Assembly (NCBI GenBank): GCA_964446835.1
Contig: CAYUQT010000001.1
Span: forward strand, 1-64,000
DNA from: CAYUQT01 sp964446835
GTDB lineage: Bacteria; Planctomycetota; Phycisphaerae; UBA1845; JAFGLZ01
Length of the DNA stretch: 64,000 nucleotides
Reading direction: 5' to 3'
In this document: positions 1 through 9,243 of the stretch, in pieces
Numbering within the stretch: the stretch's first letter is position 1
Layout of the letters: every line of letters starts with the position of its first letter
The notes under the pieces: generated by a model
Seen by the model: the letters and a program-made list of their open reading frames with translations, nothing else
What the model was told of the DNA's origin: nothing
Database searches by the model: none
Made by a program: the position numbers and the translations under genes

Positions 1-5
1 TGCAG

Positions 6-44
6 CTCCTGACTTCTAACTCCCAACTCCTAGCTTCTACCTCC
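6..44. repeat. Degenerate heptamer repeat, left-edge copy
   Basis: Five 7-base units of the form CTYCYNN (CTCCTGA, CTTCTAA, CTCCCAA, CTCCTGG-like, CTTCTAC) plus CTCC. The 39-base block recurs at 52718-52756 with one mismatch. The periodicity resembles the short tandem heptamer repeats known from cyanobacteria. The block sits at the window edge, so the array probably continues to the left. Confidence 0.8.
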
Positions 45-84
45 CCGCCCCGCCAGGCCCCTCCCCCGAAAACGCCTGAAGAAC

Positions 85-104
85 GTGTCGAAAGTGAGAC
101 ATCC
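85..104 (+). repeat. GTGAGACATTC-core repeat, short form
   Basis: One copy of the short form, GTGTCG followed by AAAGTGAGACATCC, belonging to the dispersed family found mainly at 52116-52801. It carries a TGTC...GACA inverted pair. The next copy lies 126 bases downstream. Confidence 0.8.
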
Positions 105-201
105 CCCGCTCTGAACCGCCCGGATATCCGACCTGAGACGCCACGTCCCACCAACCCCCATTCCCCACACCCGATCCCCGATCCCTTGCCGTCCAATTTC
201 C

Positions 202-230
202 GTGACATACTGGGACAAAGTGAGACATTC
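202..230 (+). repeat. GTGAGACATTC-core repeat, long form
   Basis: Long form: a GTGACA half-site, then GGGAC and AAAGTGAGACATTC. It matches the copies at 52116-52144, 52626-52654 and 52773-52801. Short reading frames across it on both strands are by-products of the repeat, not genes. Confidence 0.8.
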
Positions 231-570
231 AAAGCCAAGGGCACTTCGAAAATGCGTTTCGAACCCCTTCCCTTGTCGCCCCCCTCCCGCCCGGAAACCC
301 GGAGCCAGACGCACAGTTCCAACCCCTGCTCAACGTGACGGAGGAAATGGCAGCCGACTTTCCCCCAAGACCTGGCAACAGGAGGACCCCTATCGACTCA
401 ACGCACCGACCGATTCGACAGCAAAGAAACCTTGAAGTACGGTCAACGCCAAGACCCTGACGAATGCTCAGTGCCAAAGGCCCCGCGTCCGGCCCGCGCC
501 TCTTGCACGCGCGTCGGGTGCCGAACAGAATGACGCCCGTCCCATCTCTTGAGAAGGAGGGCGATGCGAG
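231..570. other. Intergenic stretch before the PL26-like gene
   Basis: No gene, RNA or convincing promoter is visible. A GGAGG at 556-560 precedes the next gene. The only frames here are short and low in complexity. Confidence 0.6.
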
Positions 571-2925
571 ATGCTCTCAATCACCGTTCGAATCCTGGCG
601 GGGCTTTGCAGCCTTCGCCCTGTCACCGGCGGAGTGCCCCTACCGCAGGGGGCCGCCCCCGCGGGGACGGTCTTCACCCTGAGCGACGAACAGGGCAAGC
701 CCGTCCCCCTGCAAACGGTCGTCCTGGCTCGGTGGAAAGACCAGAGCGCCCGATGGCTCCTCCTGGACTTCCAGACCCAGCCCATCGACGCACGGCCGGA
801 GCGACGCTACACGCTCACATGGAAGAGGCCGACGGGGGGAGGCCCTCCGACACAAGAACCAGGACAAGAAGAGAAAGGGGAACCCTCGACCCAACCGTCA
901 GGGCCGCCCGGCACGGCCTATCTGACGCTCGGCAGTACCCGCTTCGCTCAGGCCGAAGAGGGGCTGCTCGACATCTCCGGCCGGCTGGGCGTCGATCTCG
1001 TACTGACCGATGCCCAAGGGAACCTCTGGCCGGCCAAGGCCGAATCGGTTCGAATCGAACCAGCCGGCGGGCTTCGATCGACACTGATGATGGTCGGCTC
1101 GTTCCGCAGGCCGGATGGGGCGCGAGGGTTCCAGTTCCGCCTGCGGGCATCGGCCTATGCCGGGCTCGGCCTGGTCAGGCTCGAACCGCTGATCCTGGTT
1201 GACCCCGCCGGCGGCATCATGCAGCACCTCCGCGAACTCAAGCTCTCGTTGCGCCCCCGAGACGGCGTCAAGACCGCTCGAATCGGCGGAGACCCCGAGT
1301 GGAAAGGATCGCCCTCCGCCGGCGTCAGGCTTTTCCAGTACGACGATCGCAACTACCGCTTCGAAGGTGCCGACGGCAAAGGCGGCAAGGCCCCCGGCTG
1401 GGCCGAATTCGACGACGGCAAGGGCATCGCCGCCGTGGCCCTGCGAGAGTTCTGGCAACAATGGCCCAAGGCGATCGAGGCGACACCGAAAGAACTGGCC
1501 GTCGCCCTCCTGCCCCGCTTCGAGCAGGGCGACTTCGACCACATGAAGCCCGAACACAAGTATCAGTACCTCTTCGAGAAGGGCTGCTATCGGATCCGCA
1601 CCGGCCAGGCCAGACGTTGGGACATTTGGCTCGACCTCCGCGGTGCCGGAGCGCCCCTGGGGCCGTTCGCCAACGCCCCGTTCATGCCGATCGCCGATCC
1701 GGCGGCGGCCATCGCCACCGGCGTGTGGGATGCCATCATGCCCGCCGGCATTCCCGAAATGGCCGAGTACGACCCCTGGGCCCAGAACATCTTCAACGCC
1801 TATGTCCACTCGATCGAAAGCCAGCGCGACTACGGCGCCATGAACTGGGGCGACTGGTACGGCGAGCGCGTCGTCAACTGGGGCAACAACGAATATGACA
1901 CCGCCGCCCAGCACCTCCTCCAATTCGCCCGAACCGGCGATCCGAAGTACTTCTATGCCGCCGAGGCCGCCGCCCGGCACTCCAGCGAGGTCGACACCGT
2001 CCATTTCATCAACAACGATCTCGTTCGGCTTCTCGGCCAGTCGGCAGACTTCCCCGCACGGCCCGGACTGGTCCACCAGCACACCGTCGCCCACGTCAGC
2101 GGCTTCTACCCCCCGGAATATGTCCGCAAGCTGCTCGTCGAGGCGAAGATCGGCGACGGGGTCAACCCCTACCTCTGCCTCGACCCCTACAACCTGGGCC
2201 ACCTCTGGACGATCGGCATGGCCCGGATGTCCCTGCTCACGGGCGATCCCTTCCTCAAGGAAACCGTGCAGCAGATCGGCGACAACCTCGCCAGCCTGGC
2301 CGAGGGCCGCAAGTATCACTTCATGGGACACTCTCACTGCGGCCGAACCACCGGCTGGTCGCTGCTGGCCCTCAGCGGTGCGTATGAACTCGACCTCAAC
2401 GAACGATACCTCAAGGCCATGAAGCTGCTCGTCGACGACGCCCTGGCCGAACAGGACCCCCACTGCGGCGGCTGGCTCTACAAACTGCCCCCAGGCCACT
2501 GCGAGTGCGTAAAGAACAAGCACGTCGGCATGGCCGGCTTCATCACCGCCATCCTGGTCAACGGCCTGAGCCGCTATTACCTGCTGACCGGCGACACGCG
2601 TCTGCCGCCGGCCATCAACCGGGCCGTCACCTTCCTGAACCGCGATACCTGGATGGAACAATACCGCGACTGGCGCTACACCTCGTGCCCCGCCACCTCC
2701 CCGATCGGGCACGCCGGCGTCATCGTGATGGCCAATGTCAACGCGGCCAGAATCGCAAAGAACCCCGAGCATCTCCGAATCCTGCGCATCGCCTGGGACG
2801 CGAAGTTCCAGAGGCTGCTGAAGTCCGCGTCGTCTCAAACGGGAAACGGCAAGGCGTACACCTCGACCATGTACGGCTGCTCCGAGACCGTGGGGCTGCT
2901 GGCTCAGAGCCGGAAAGGCCAATGA
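571..2925 (+). CDS. PcRGLX/YetA-like (PL26-type) exo-rhamnogalacturonan lyase family protein
   Basis: 784 residues. The N-terminus reads PVTGGVPLPQGA and ARWKDQSARWLLLDFQ, the hallmark of the first (RIFT-barrel) domain of the PcRGLX/YetA family, here about residues 15-100. A long alpha-rich middle and C-terminal part follows, with Trp/His-rich motifs such as MNWGDWYGER and GHSHCGRTTGW. Characterised relatives cleave rhamnogalacturonan I from its end. No clear signal peptide is visible, so location is uncertain. GGAGG lies 10 bases upstream of the chosen ATG; another ATG at 564 is in a different frame. The stop is one base before the next gene, so the two are probably co-transcribed. The family call is firm; the substrate is inferred. 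Confidence 0.8.
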   Translation: MLSITVRILAGLCSLRPVTGGVPLPQGAAPAGTVFTLSDEQGKPVPLQTVVLARWKDQSARWLLLDFQTQPIDARPERRYTLTWKRPTGGGPPTQEPGQEEKGEPSTQPSGPPGTAYLTLGSTRFAQAEEGLLDISGRLGVDLVLTDAQGNLWPAKAESVRIEPAGGLRSTLMMVGSFRRPDGARGFQFRLRASAYAGLGLVRLEPLILVDPAGGIMQHLRELKLSLRPRDGVKTARIGGDPEWKGSPSAGVRLFQYDDRNYRFEGADGKGGKAPGWAEFDDGKGIAAVALREFWQQWPKAIEATPKELAVALLPRFEQGDFDHMKPEHKYQYLFEKGCYRIRTGQARRWDIWLDLRGAGAPLGPFANAPFMPIADPAAAIATGVWDAIMPAGIPEMAEYDPWAQNIFNAYVHSIESQRDYGAMNWGDWYGERVVNWGNNEYDTAAQHLLQFARTGDPKYFYAAEAAARHSSEVDTVHFINNDLVRLLGQSADFPARPGLVHQHTVAHVSGFYPPEYVRKLLVEAKIGDGVNPYLCLDPYNLGHLWTIGMARMSLLTGDPFLKETVQQIGDNLASLAEGRKYHFMGHSHCGRTTGWSLLALSGAYELDLNERYLKAMKLLVDDALAEQDPHCGGWLYKLPPGHCECVKNKHVGMAGFITAILVNGLSRYYLLTGDTRLPPAINRAVTFLNRDTWMEQYRDWRYTSCPATSPIGHAGVIVMANVNAARIAKNPEHLRILRIAWDAKFQRLLKSASSQTGNGKAYTSTMYGCSETVGLLAQSRKGQ

Positions 2926-2926
2926 C

Positions 2927-4099
2927 ATGTCGCGAAGAGCATTCCTGAAAACGCTGGGAGCCGGAGCCATGGGGCTCACTCTGAACAAGGTCCGCGCGTG
3001 GGGCGCCCAGGACGAAGCCCCCGATACCGCCGCACCGCCGGCGCTCGACGCCTCTTACGAACATATGGCCGTTGCGCCCGTCGAGGTCACCCAGCCGGGA
3101 CCCATCGTGCGACCCGACGGCACGTCGCAGTGTTCGTGGTCGCGGCGTGCCTGCCTCGATCTGAACTTCGAGGATGCGCGGTTCTATTCGGCCCGCGAGC
3201 TTCAGCGCCTTCGCATGAAGAAGTGGGACATGTACCACCTCGTCAGCCCCGAGCATTACGTTACCTTCCTCGTCGCGTGGGTCGGCTACTCCTCGTTCTG
3301 CAGCGCCCATGTCTATACGATCCGGTCTCGTGCCTTCGTTGAGGACACGAACTTCCGCCCTCCCGATCCGGAAACGCCGATGATGCGCAACAGCACCTCA
3401 GGCACCACCGACTATCGCAGCCCGAGGGCCGGCATGTCGTTCGCGGTCGACGGCGAGGTCCGCCGAATCCGCGTCGACTGGCCCGGATTCGCCAGGATCG
3501 GCCTGCGCGCCGACATCGATTTCCGCGAACCGCCCGGACATGAATCCATCTGTGCCGTTCACGCCGTGAACCCCAGGCGAGCGTACTACAGTCGCAAGAT
3601 CACCTGCATGCCCGCCCGCGGCGAGCTGCGTTGGGGCTCCGAATCCCTCCGTCTCGACCCGATGCGATCGTGGGGAATGCTGGATTTCGGCCGCGGCTAC
3701 TATCCCGACAAGATGTTCTGGTACTGGTCCACCGCCTCCGGCAAGGACGACAAGGGCCGAACCATCGGCTGGAACCTGGGCCATGGCAACGATCCGAAGA
3801 GTCCGGCCGAGAACGCCGTGTTCTGCGACGGTCGGCTTCACAAGATCGGCCCCGTGCGATGCCAGGTGCCCCAGGGCGATCTGATGAAACCCTGGCGGGT
3901 GTTCACCGACGACCGCCGCGTCGATCTGACGCTCACGCCCGAGAAGGTCCGCCGCAATTCCCTGACCATCGGCCCCCTTCACACGATGGGACGCCCTGCC
4001 TACGGGCGCTACCACGGCCAGATTGCCCTCGACTCCGGTGAGATCGTTCCCATCCGCGATTTCTTCGGACTCTACGAGTGGTTCGATCATCGCTGGTAG
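2927..4099 (+). CDS. Tat-exported DUF2804 family protein
   Basis: 390 residues beginning MSRRAFLKTLGAG, a clear twin-arginine signal, so export folded is likely. The body fits DUF2804: a lipocalin-like beta-rich protein with motifs resembling LDFGRGYYPDKMFWYWS, GRTIGWNLGHG and NAVFCDGRLHKIG. DUF2804 proteins have no established biochemical role; the fold is usually compared with hydroxyneurosporene synthase or lipocalin-like proteins. The gene follows the PL26-like gene with a single-base gap and its own GAAAGG ribosome site, so the two form an operon. A role in the same glycan pathway is suggested only by position. Confidence 0.75.
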   Translation: MSRRAFLKTLGAGAMGLTLNKVRAWGAQDEAPDTAAPPALDASYEHMAVAPVEVTQPGPIVRPDGTSQCSWSRRACLDLNFEDARFYSARELQRLRMKKWDMYHLVSPEHYVTFLVAWVGYSSFCSAHVYTIRSRAFVEDTNFRPPDPETPMMRNSTSGTTDYRSPRAGMSFAVDGEVRRIRVDWPGFARIGLRADIDFREPPGHESICAVHAVNPRRAYYSRKITCMPARGELRWGSESLRLDPMRSWGMLDFGRGYYPDKMFWYWSTASGKDDKGRTIGWNLGHGNDPKSPAENAVFCDGRLHKIGPVRCQVPQGDLMKPWRVFTDDRRVDLTLTPEKVRRNSLTIGPLHTMGRPAYGRYHGQIALDSGEIVPIRDFFGLYEWFDHRW

Positions 4100-4386
4100 G
4101 AAGGGCCGCCCTGTTGGCGATGACTTTCTTATGGGACGCACCCCGCGGCCGTGCGGGCCGGGGGGGCACGTTGCCGGAGGGTTCAGACCCGAACATCGAG
4201 CCAATCTCCATCCGGAACCGAACCCATGAAGCCGGACTGACGATACGTCTATCGAGATGTCGAGCGTCCGCGACCGGCGGAGCGACTCGACCGAATCCGG
4301 TGGGCGTGGGGCCGAACCGCCAGACGATCCGTGCCCCGCAATCGCCGGCGATCCCTTCGAACCACACGATGTGTCGAGGATACGGT

Positions 4387-5832
4387 ATGACGACCGTTTC
4401 TGCTGTCCGGGACGTTGTCGATGTCGAGGCTGTGATGGTCAACGCCGCCCAGGCCGCCGCGGTGTTCAGCCAGTACGACCAGGCCCAGACCGACCAGATC
4501 GTGCGGGCCGTCTATCTGGCCGGCATGAACCATCGCGTCCGCCTCGCCCAGATGGCCCACAAAGAAACGGGCATCGGCAAGTGGCAGGACAAGGTCTTCA
4601 AGAACTTCGTCGCCACGCAACTCGTCTACGACGACATCCGGGATCTCAAGACCGTCGGGATCATTCATGAGGACGCCGAAGGGGGCATCGTCGAGATCGC
4701 CCAGCCCCTCGGCCCGATCTTCGCCATCATCCCGGTGACCAACCCGACCTCCACCGTTCTGTACAAGGTGCTGATCGCCCTGAAGACGCGCAACCCGATC
4801 ATCATCCGTCCCCACCGCGACGCGGCGAACTGCTCCATCGAGACCGCCCGAATCTGCTATGAAGCTGCCTTGGCAGCCGACGCCCCCGAGAACTGCATCC
4901 AGTGGGTAGCCGACATGACCCGCGAGCAGACCCAGTCGATGATGGGACATCCCCATCTGGCGCTCGTGCTGGCCACCGGCGGACCGTCGCTCGTCAAGGC
5001 CGCCTACAGCTCGGGCACGCCCGCCTATGGCGTGGGCGCCGGCAATGTCCCCGTGTTCATCGAGCAATCGGCCGACATCCCCTTTGCCGTCGAACAGATC
5101 CTGATCTCCAAGACGTTCGACAACGGCACGGTCTGCGCCAGCGAACAGGCCGTCGTCGTCGAGAAGACGATTCTCAGTTCGGTCGTCGACGCCTTCGTCG
5201 CCGGAGGGGCGCATTTCCTCGACCCGGAACAGACCCGCAAGGTCGAGAAGGTGGCCTTCGATCGCGACAAGGGCATCATGAGCACCAAGGTCATCGGCCG
5301 CCCGGTGGAGGCCATCGCCCAGATGGCCGGCATCAGCGTCCCCGCCGACGCGCGCCTCCTGATCGCCCGGCTCGACGGGGTCGGCCCCGAGTACCCTCTC
5401 TCTTCGGAGATTCTCGCGCCCATCCTGGCGTTCTATGCCGCCGACGATTTCGACCATGCCGTCAAACTCTGCATCGATCTGAACTACTACGGCGGCACGG
5501 GACATACGGTGAGCATCTTCTCCAACGATGACGACAAGATCCGCCAGTTCTCCCTGCTGATGAGCGCCGGACGCATCGTGGTCAACATGCCCTCGTCCCA
5601 GGGCGGTGTGGGCGGGATCTTCAACACGCTGCACACCAGCTTCACCCTCGGCTGCGGCACGGCGGGCAAGAACATCACCACCGACAACATCACCGCGCGG
5701 CACCTGCTCAACATCCAGCGCATCGCGCGACGTCGCTGTAACGAACGCTTCGCCAAACTCGATATGACTCTGTGCCTCAATGAGTCCATTGATGCGGCGA
5801 CGCTCGAAAGGGCGTACCACCGCAATACGTGA
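4387..5832 (+). CDS. CoA-acylating aldehyde dehydrogenase (AdhE N-domain/EutE-PduP type)
   Basis: 481 residues. The protein fits acylating aldehyde dehydrogenases, which turn an aldehyde, CoA and NAD+ into acyl-CoA. The active-site Cys is at about residue 250 in DNGTVCASEQ, and PVTNPTSTVLYK, VLATGGPSLVK and GVGAGNVPVFIE are all typical. Length and sequence match the dehydrogenase half of AdhE with no alcohol-dehydrogenase half. GAGG 7 bases upstream supports the start at MTTVSAV; the frame is open further upstream but that stretch is unlike protein. There is no obvious microcompartment targeting peptide and no shell gene nearby. Acetaldehyde, propionaldehyde or lactaldehyde from deoxysugar breakdown are all possible substrates. 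Confidence 0.85.
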   Translation: MTTVSAVRDVVDVEAVMVNAAQAAAVFSQYDQAQTDQIVRAVYLAGMNHRVRLAQMAHKETGIGKWQDKVFKNFVATQLVYDDIRDLKTVGIIHEDAEGGIVEIAQPLGPIFAIIPVTNPTSTVLYKVLIALKTRNPIIIRPHRDAANCSIETARICYEAALAADAPENCIQWVADMTREQTQSMMGHPHLALVLATGGPSLVKAAYSSGTPAYGVGAGNVPVFIEQSADIPFAVEQILISKTFDNGTVCASEQAVVVEKTILSSVVDAFVAGGAHFLDPEQTRKVEKVAFDRDKGIMSTKVIGRPVEAIAQMAGISVPADARLLIARLDGVGPEYPLSSEILAPILAFYAADDFDHAVKLCIDLNYYGGTGHTVSIFSNDDDKIRQFSLLMSAGRIVVNMPSSQGGVGGIFNTLHTSFTLGCGTAGKNITTDNITARHLLNIQRIARRRCNERFAKLDMTLCLNESIDAATLERAYHRNT

Positions 5833-5855
5833 AAACAAACCGGAAAGGCAAGCTC

Positions 5856-6149
5856 ATGGTTCAATCCCTGCTCGAATACAAAGGCGTGATCGTCCGGATC
5901 CACGGGCGCATGGACACCCCGACCTGCATGGCGGCCGAGGAAGGCATCCTCAATAAGGTCCGCCAGGCCGGTGGCCCGGTCGCCTTCGACCTGGCCGGTG
6001 TGCCCTACGTCTGCTCGATGTTCCTTCGGATCTGTCTGAAGGCCGCTCAACACCTGGGCCCGCTGAATCTGTCGATCATCAACGTCAGCCCGGAGGTCAA
6101 GAAAGTCTTCAAGATGGCCGGCTTCGACCAGCAGATCCGAATCGAATGA
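5856..6149 (+). CDS. STAS-domain (anti-anti-sigma factor-like) protein
   Basis: 97 residues, a complete single STAS domain: GVIVRIHGRMD, then VAFDLAGVPYVCS, then LSIINVSPEVKKVFKMAGF. Such proteins bind anti-sigma kinases or act as signalling switches in the cytoplasm. The usual phosphoacceptor region reads YVCSMFLR, with one serine at residue 54; whether it is phosphorylated cannot be told. GGAAAGG, 7 bases upstream, supports this ATG over a GTG at 5829 that overlaps the preceding stop. Only 23 bases separate it from the aldehyde dehydrogenase, so co-transcription is likely, though no sigma or anti-sigma gene is in the window. Confidence 0.8.
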   Translation: MVQSLLEYKGVIVRIHGRMDTPTCMAAEEGILNKVRQAGGPVAFDLAGVPYVCSMFLRICLKAAQHLGPLNLSIINVSPEVKKVFKMAGFDQQIRIE

Positions 6150-6177
6150 GGCAGCCACGACCGACCGCCCCGGCCGA

Positions 6178-9100
6178 TCACGGACCGGCGGCGCCGAACG
6201 TGCTGTCCAGGACCATCGTCGAGACCGGCTTGGCCGACTTCACCACCAGACACGTGTGGCGATGGTCCTCCTTGGGACTCAGCGTCGCATCGGGCATCTC
6301 GATCTGAGAGACGTCCAAACCTTCCGCGGAAGTCATCCGCACCTGCAGGCCATCCCAGGAAGCCTCAACAGCCGCCCCCTCCTTCTTCAGCGTAACGGGC
6401 TTGCTCGCCCCCAGGTGCCAACGGAACAACACGACGTCGGATCGCCCCCGGGAAAGCGTCACCTCATCCCGGACAGACAGTTCGCGGCCGGACCACTTCA
6501 CCTGCCGTTTCCAGCTCGATACGCCCTCGTAACACTTCCCGGCCTCGACAGCCGCCGCACCGCCGTCGGCATCCAGACGAGAGACCGTGATCGGCGCAAT
6601 GCCGTGGGGGCGTTGCCAACCGGGATACACCGCCGTCTTCTGGACGGGATACGGACGATCGGGAAACACCGTCCCGATCTGAAGGACGTTATGCCCCGCG
6701 CCCGAGGCGTACTCGACGTTCATCAGAGGGTTCGAATACGACGGCGTGCCGGCCTCGATGAGCACCGCCTTGCCCCGAAGGATGAAATTGACGTGCCCGC
6801 GATCCTGATGATCGTGCTGATCCAGTGCGTGCCCGCCGCGAACCCAGACGCCCGTAGCATCGTCCTTCCAACTGTCACGCCAGACAACCATCGGCGCCCG
6901 CTCATACGCGGCAAAGGCCGGCGGCTCGCGACGAGCGATCCACCGTCCGACGACCGAAGCGACCAGACCCTCCACGTTGTCCGGCGGGCCCTCGAATTGC
7001 TCGCACAACGCCCAATGAGCCACCTCACTCCCACCCGCACCCACGAGCAGCGCCAACAGAGACCGCCAGTTCTTGTCGTTTCGAGGAATGGACGCATTGC
7101 CCGCATCGAAGCAGTTCACCGTCATCCGCCCCGGCTGAATGTGAAGAACCGCCCATGTGGGGAAGTTCGCCAGGAAGGGATGATCGATCGCCCGACGATC
7201 GCCGGCCACCGCCATCGCCCTGGCGGCATGAACCATCGACGTGATCGTGTAACCGGCATAACCGATACCTTCCTCGAACTCGCCCGCCTTGCCGTGCGCA
7301 TCGAGGGCCATCGTCAGATTCCGCACCCCCAGTTCGTAGGCGTCGCGGTGAGTGTCTCGACCCAACCACAGACACGCTCGTATCAGCCCTTCCGTTGGGA
7401 GGACCCACTGGTTCGTGATCGGATTCTTGCCTCGCACGAACCACGGACGCTGTGTTTGCCAGTCGTCCACAACACCAGCCACCTCCTTGGCGAGCAGATC
7501 CCGAAAGGCCTGCCGCAGATCCTCCGGAATCTCATCGCCCATGATGTCCAGCGTGGTCACGATCGCACGAACACCGACGCCCGTGCCCAGCCAGTTGCCA
7601 TCCTTCCCATCCTTGGGCAAGCGATGCCCCGGGGCATAGAGCGTCCAGCCGGGACGCTGCAACGGACTCCAGGTGCTCAGTTCCCGCAACTGCGCAATGA
7701 CGTGTTCGCGCAGGCCGGCCTCACCGGTCAGCCTGGCCGCGACGGCCACCGTCGGCAGCGTCTGAGCGAGAGTGCCACACCCTCCGGCATCACTCATCGC
7801 CAGGGCAAACGTCTCCTTGATCTCGTCCTCCAGGGCAGCCGTCCGCCCGTCGAGCCACGTCCGGTTTGTACCGACCTCGGCCAGACGATGGGCTCGACGC
7901 ATGATACCCAGCCGAACCTCCTCTCGGGCCCGATCCACCAGCGAGCGGATCATCGGCTGGAGCTTCTCGTCCTTTCGAGCCACCCCGATGATCTGAGACC
8001 AACCCATCATGTCCGACCCGGACAGCCCGATCGGCATCGTTGTCGAGACAGGATAGGGAAGATCGTTGAACGTCCTCTTCGGGCTCTTGCCGAAGAACAG
8101 GCGGTCGGCGAAATCCAGGAGGGCATCAACGTCCTCGGTCGTGGTGTCGTGCCCGCCCGGACGGAAGTACACGGCATTTCGATCGGGCACACCGAGCAGG
8201 TCAAAGACCGGCTGGGCCGCGAGATAGGCATACTGAGCTCCCAGAGGGTTGGCCCACAGGTCGCCCGTCCCATCCTGAGACAGAACCGCCCGCGGCGCCA
8301 CCATCGCCCGGAGAAAATGCTGATCGAACGGCAGCCGGTTTTCCTTCCTCGCGAACGTGGCCAGCCGCGGATGGAACCAGTAGTGGAATCGTTTGGGATT
8401 CGTAATCAGCGACAGGGTCTCCGGATTGCGACCCATGATCCGAAAACAACTCGCCCCCCCCGCCCCCGAGGCATGAGGAACGACCAAGGCGATGCGTTCA
8501 TCCATCGCCCCGGCCAACAGGGCGGTTTTCCCGGCTCGTGAATGCCCCGTTATCGCGATTCGACCCCCATCCACATCCTTTCGAGTCAGCAGATAATCGA
8601 CCACACGCATCCCGCCCCAGGCCCACGCTGCCAGCGTGCCCCAATCGTAGTCGGGGTAGAGGGGATGGACCCCGTCGGATCGATCCGCATCGTCCTTGTC
8701 GACGTCGTGCTTGTCGTAGCCTGCGAAGATATACCCGCAGTCCACGACCTGCTGAGCCATACCCCGCAACGAATTGTGCCACACCGGCTCGATCGCCAGG
8801 ACCACCGGATACGACGTTCTCCCCGAAATGCGAGGGACAAAGACGCCCACCCCGATACGCACCTGCCCCCGGTCACCCAACACGATCTCCAGACGATCCA
8901 ATGTCGCCTTGCCGCCCAGCGCCTCACCGGAGCTGAGCCGGCGAAACTCTATCTTCTCCGGCGCCGGCGGCATCCGGCCATACTCATAGTGCAGCAGCAG
9001 TTCGCGGATCTCTCCGCGACGACGCTGCCAGTCCTGCGCGGTCTTCACGGGCGATCCGTCGGCGAATCGCAGCGGGTCCGGCAGTTCGTTCACGACGGGC

Positions 9101-9204
9101 AGCGCATCAACCTCGGGAAACACGGAACCCGAGGTGTCCTTACCCCCCGCACCGCCTGCCGCGCCCCACGCCACCCAGAGTGACACTACCAGATTGACGA
9201 TCAT
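6178..9204 (-). CDS. CE15 glucuronoyl esterase - heparinase II/III-like lyase fusion
   Basis: 1008 residues with a hydrophobic N-terminal export segment. The first ~385 residues are a CE15 alpha/beta hydrolase: GHSRAGK with the nucleophile Ser near residue 222, MDERIALVVPHASGAGG, and GGHD with the likely catalytic His near 352. From about residue 390 an alpha/alpha-barrel follows with EGIGYAGY, typical of the catalytic Tyr region of heparinase II/III-type lyases. A C-terminal beta-sandwich comes next, with GGHALDQHDHQDRGHVNF near 790, as in the Hepar_II_III domain. CE15 enzymes hydrolyse 4-O-methyl-glucuronoyl esters; the lyase half would cut uronate-containing chains by beta-elimination. ATG was preferred over GTG at 9210 because of GGAGAGG spacing. 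Confidence 0.85.
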   Translation of the reverse strand: MIVNLVVSLWVAWGAAGGAGGKDTSGSVFPEVDALPVVNELPDPLRFADGSPVKTAQDWQRRRGEIRELLLHYEYGRMPPAPEKIEFRRLSSGEALGGKATLDRLEIVLGDRGQVRIGVGVFVPRISGRTSYPVVLAIEPVWHNSLRGMAQQVVDCGYIFAGYDKHDVDKDDADRSDGVHPLYPDYDWGTLAAWAWGGMRVVDYLLTRKDVDGGRIAITGHSRAGKTALLAGAMDERIALVVPHASGAGGASCFRIMGRNPETLSLITNPKRFHYWFHPRLATFARKENRLPFDQHFLRAMVAPRAVLSQDGTGDLWANPLGAQYAYLAAQPVFDLLGVPDRNAVYFRPGGHDTTTEDVDALLDFADRLFFGKSPKRTFNDLPYPVSTTMPIGLSGSDMMGWSQIIGVARKDEKLQPMIRSLVDRAREEVRLGIMRRAHRLAEVGTNRTWLDGRTAALEDEIKETFALAMSDAGGCGTLAQTLPTVAVAARLTGEAGLREHVIAQLRELSTWSPLQRPGWTLYAPGHRLPKDGKDGNWLGTGVGVRAIVTTLDIMGDEIPEDLRQAFRDLLAKEVAGVVDDWQTQRPWFVRGKNPITNQWVLPTEGLIRACLWLGRDTHRDAYELGVRNLTMALDAHGKAGEFEEGIGYAGYTITSMVHAARAMAVAGDRRAIDHPFLANFPTWAVLHIQPGRMTVNCFDAGNASIPRNDKNWRSLLALLVGAGGSEVAHWALCEQFEGPPDNVEGLVASVVGRWIARREPPAFAAYERAPMVVWRDSWKDDATGVWVRGGHALDQHDHQDRGHVNFILRGKAVLIEAGTPSYSNPLMNVEYASGAGHNVLQIGTVFPDRPYPVQKTAVYPGWQRPHGIAPITVSRLDADGGAAAVEAGKCYEGVSSWKRQVKWSGRELSVRDEVTLSRGRSDVVLFRWHLGASKPVTLKKEGAAVEASWDGLQVRMTSAEGLDVSQIEMPDATLSPKEDHRHTCLVVKSAKPVSTMVLDSTFGAAGP

Positions 9205-9243
9205 GACCACCTCTCCATCGTCTCGATATGCTCGCCATGCCTC

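Noticed and set aside
898..2988. Long antisense frame of nearly 700 codons opposite the PL26-like gene
   Set aside because: High-GC coding DNA gives long antisense frames. The translation is low in complexity (VGDGVLVDQ-like) with no domain, while the plus strand has clear family motifs. The same applies to 4249-5838, 6256-8541 and 10180-11508.
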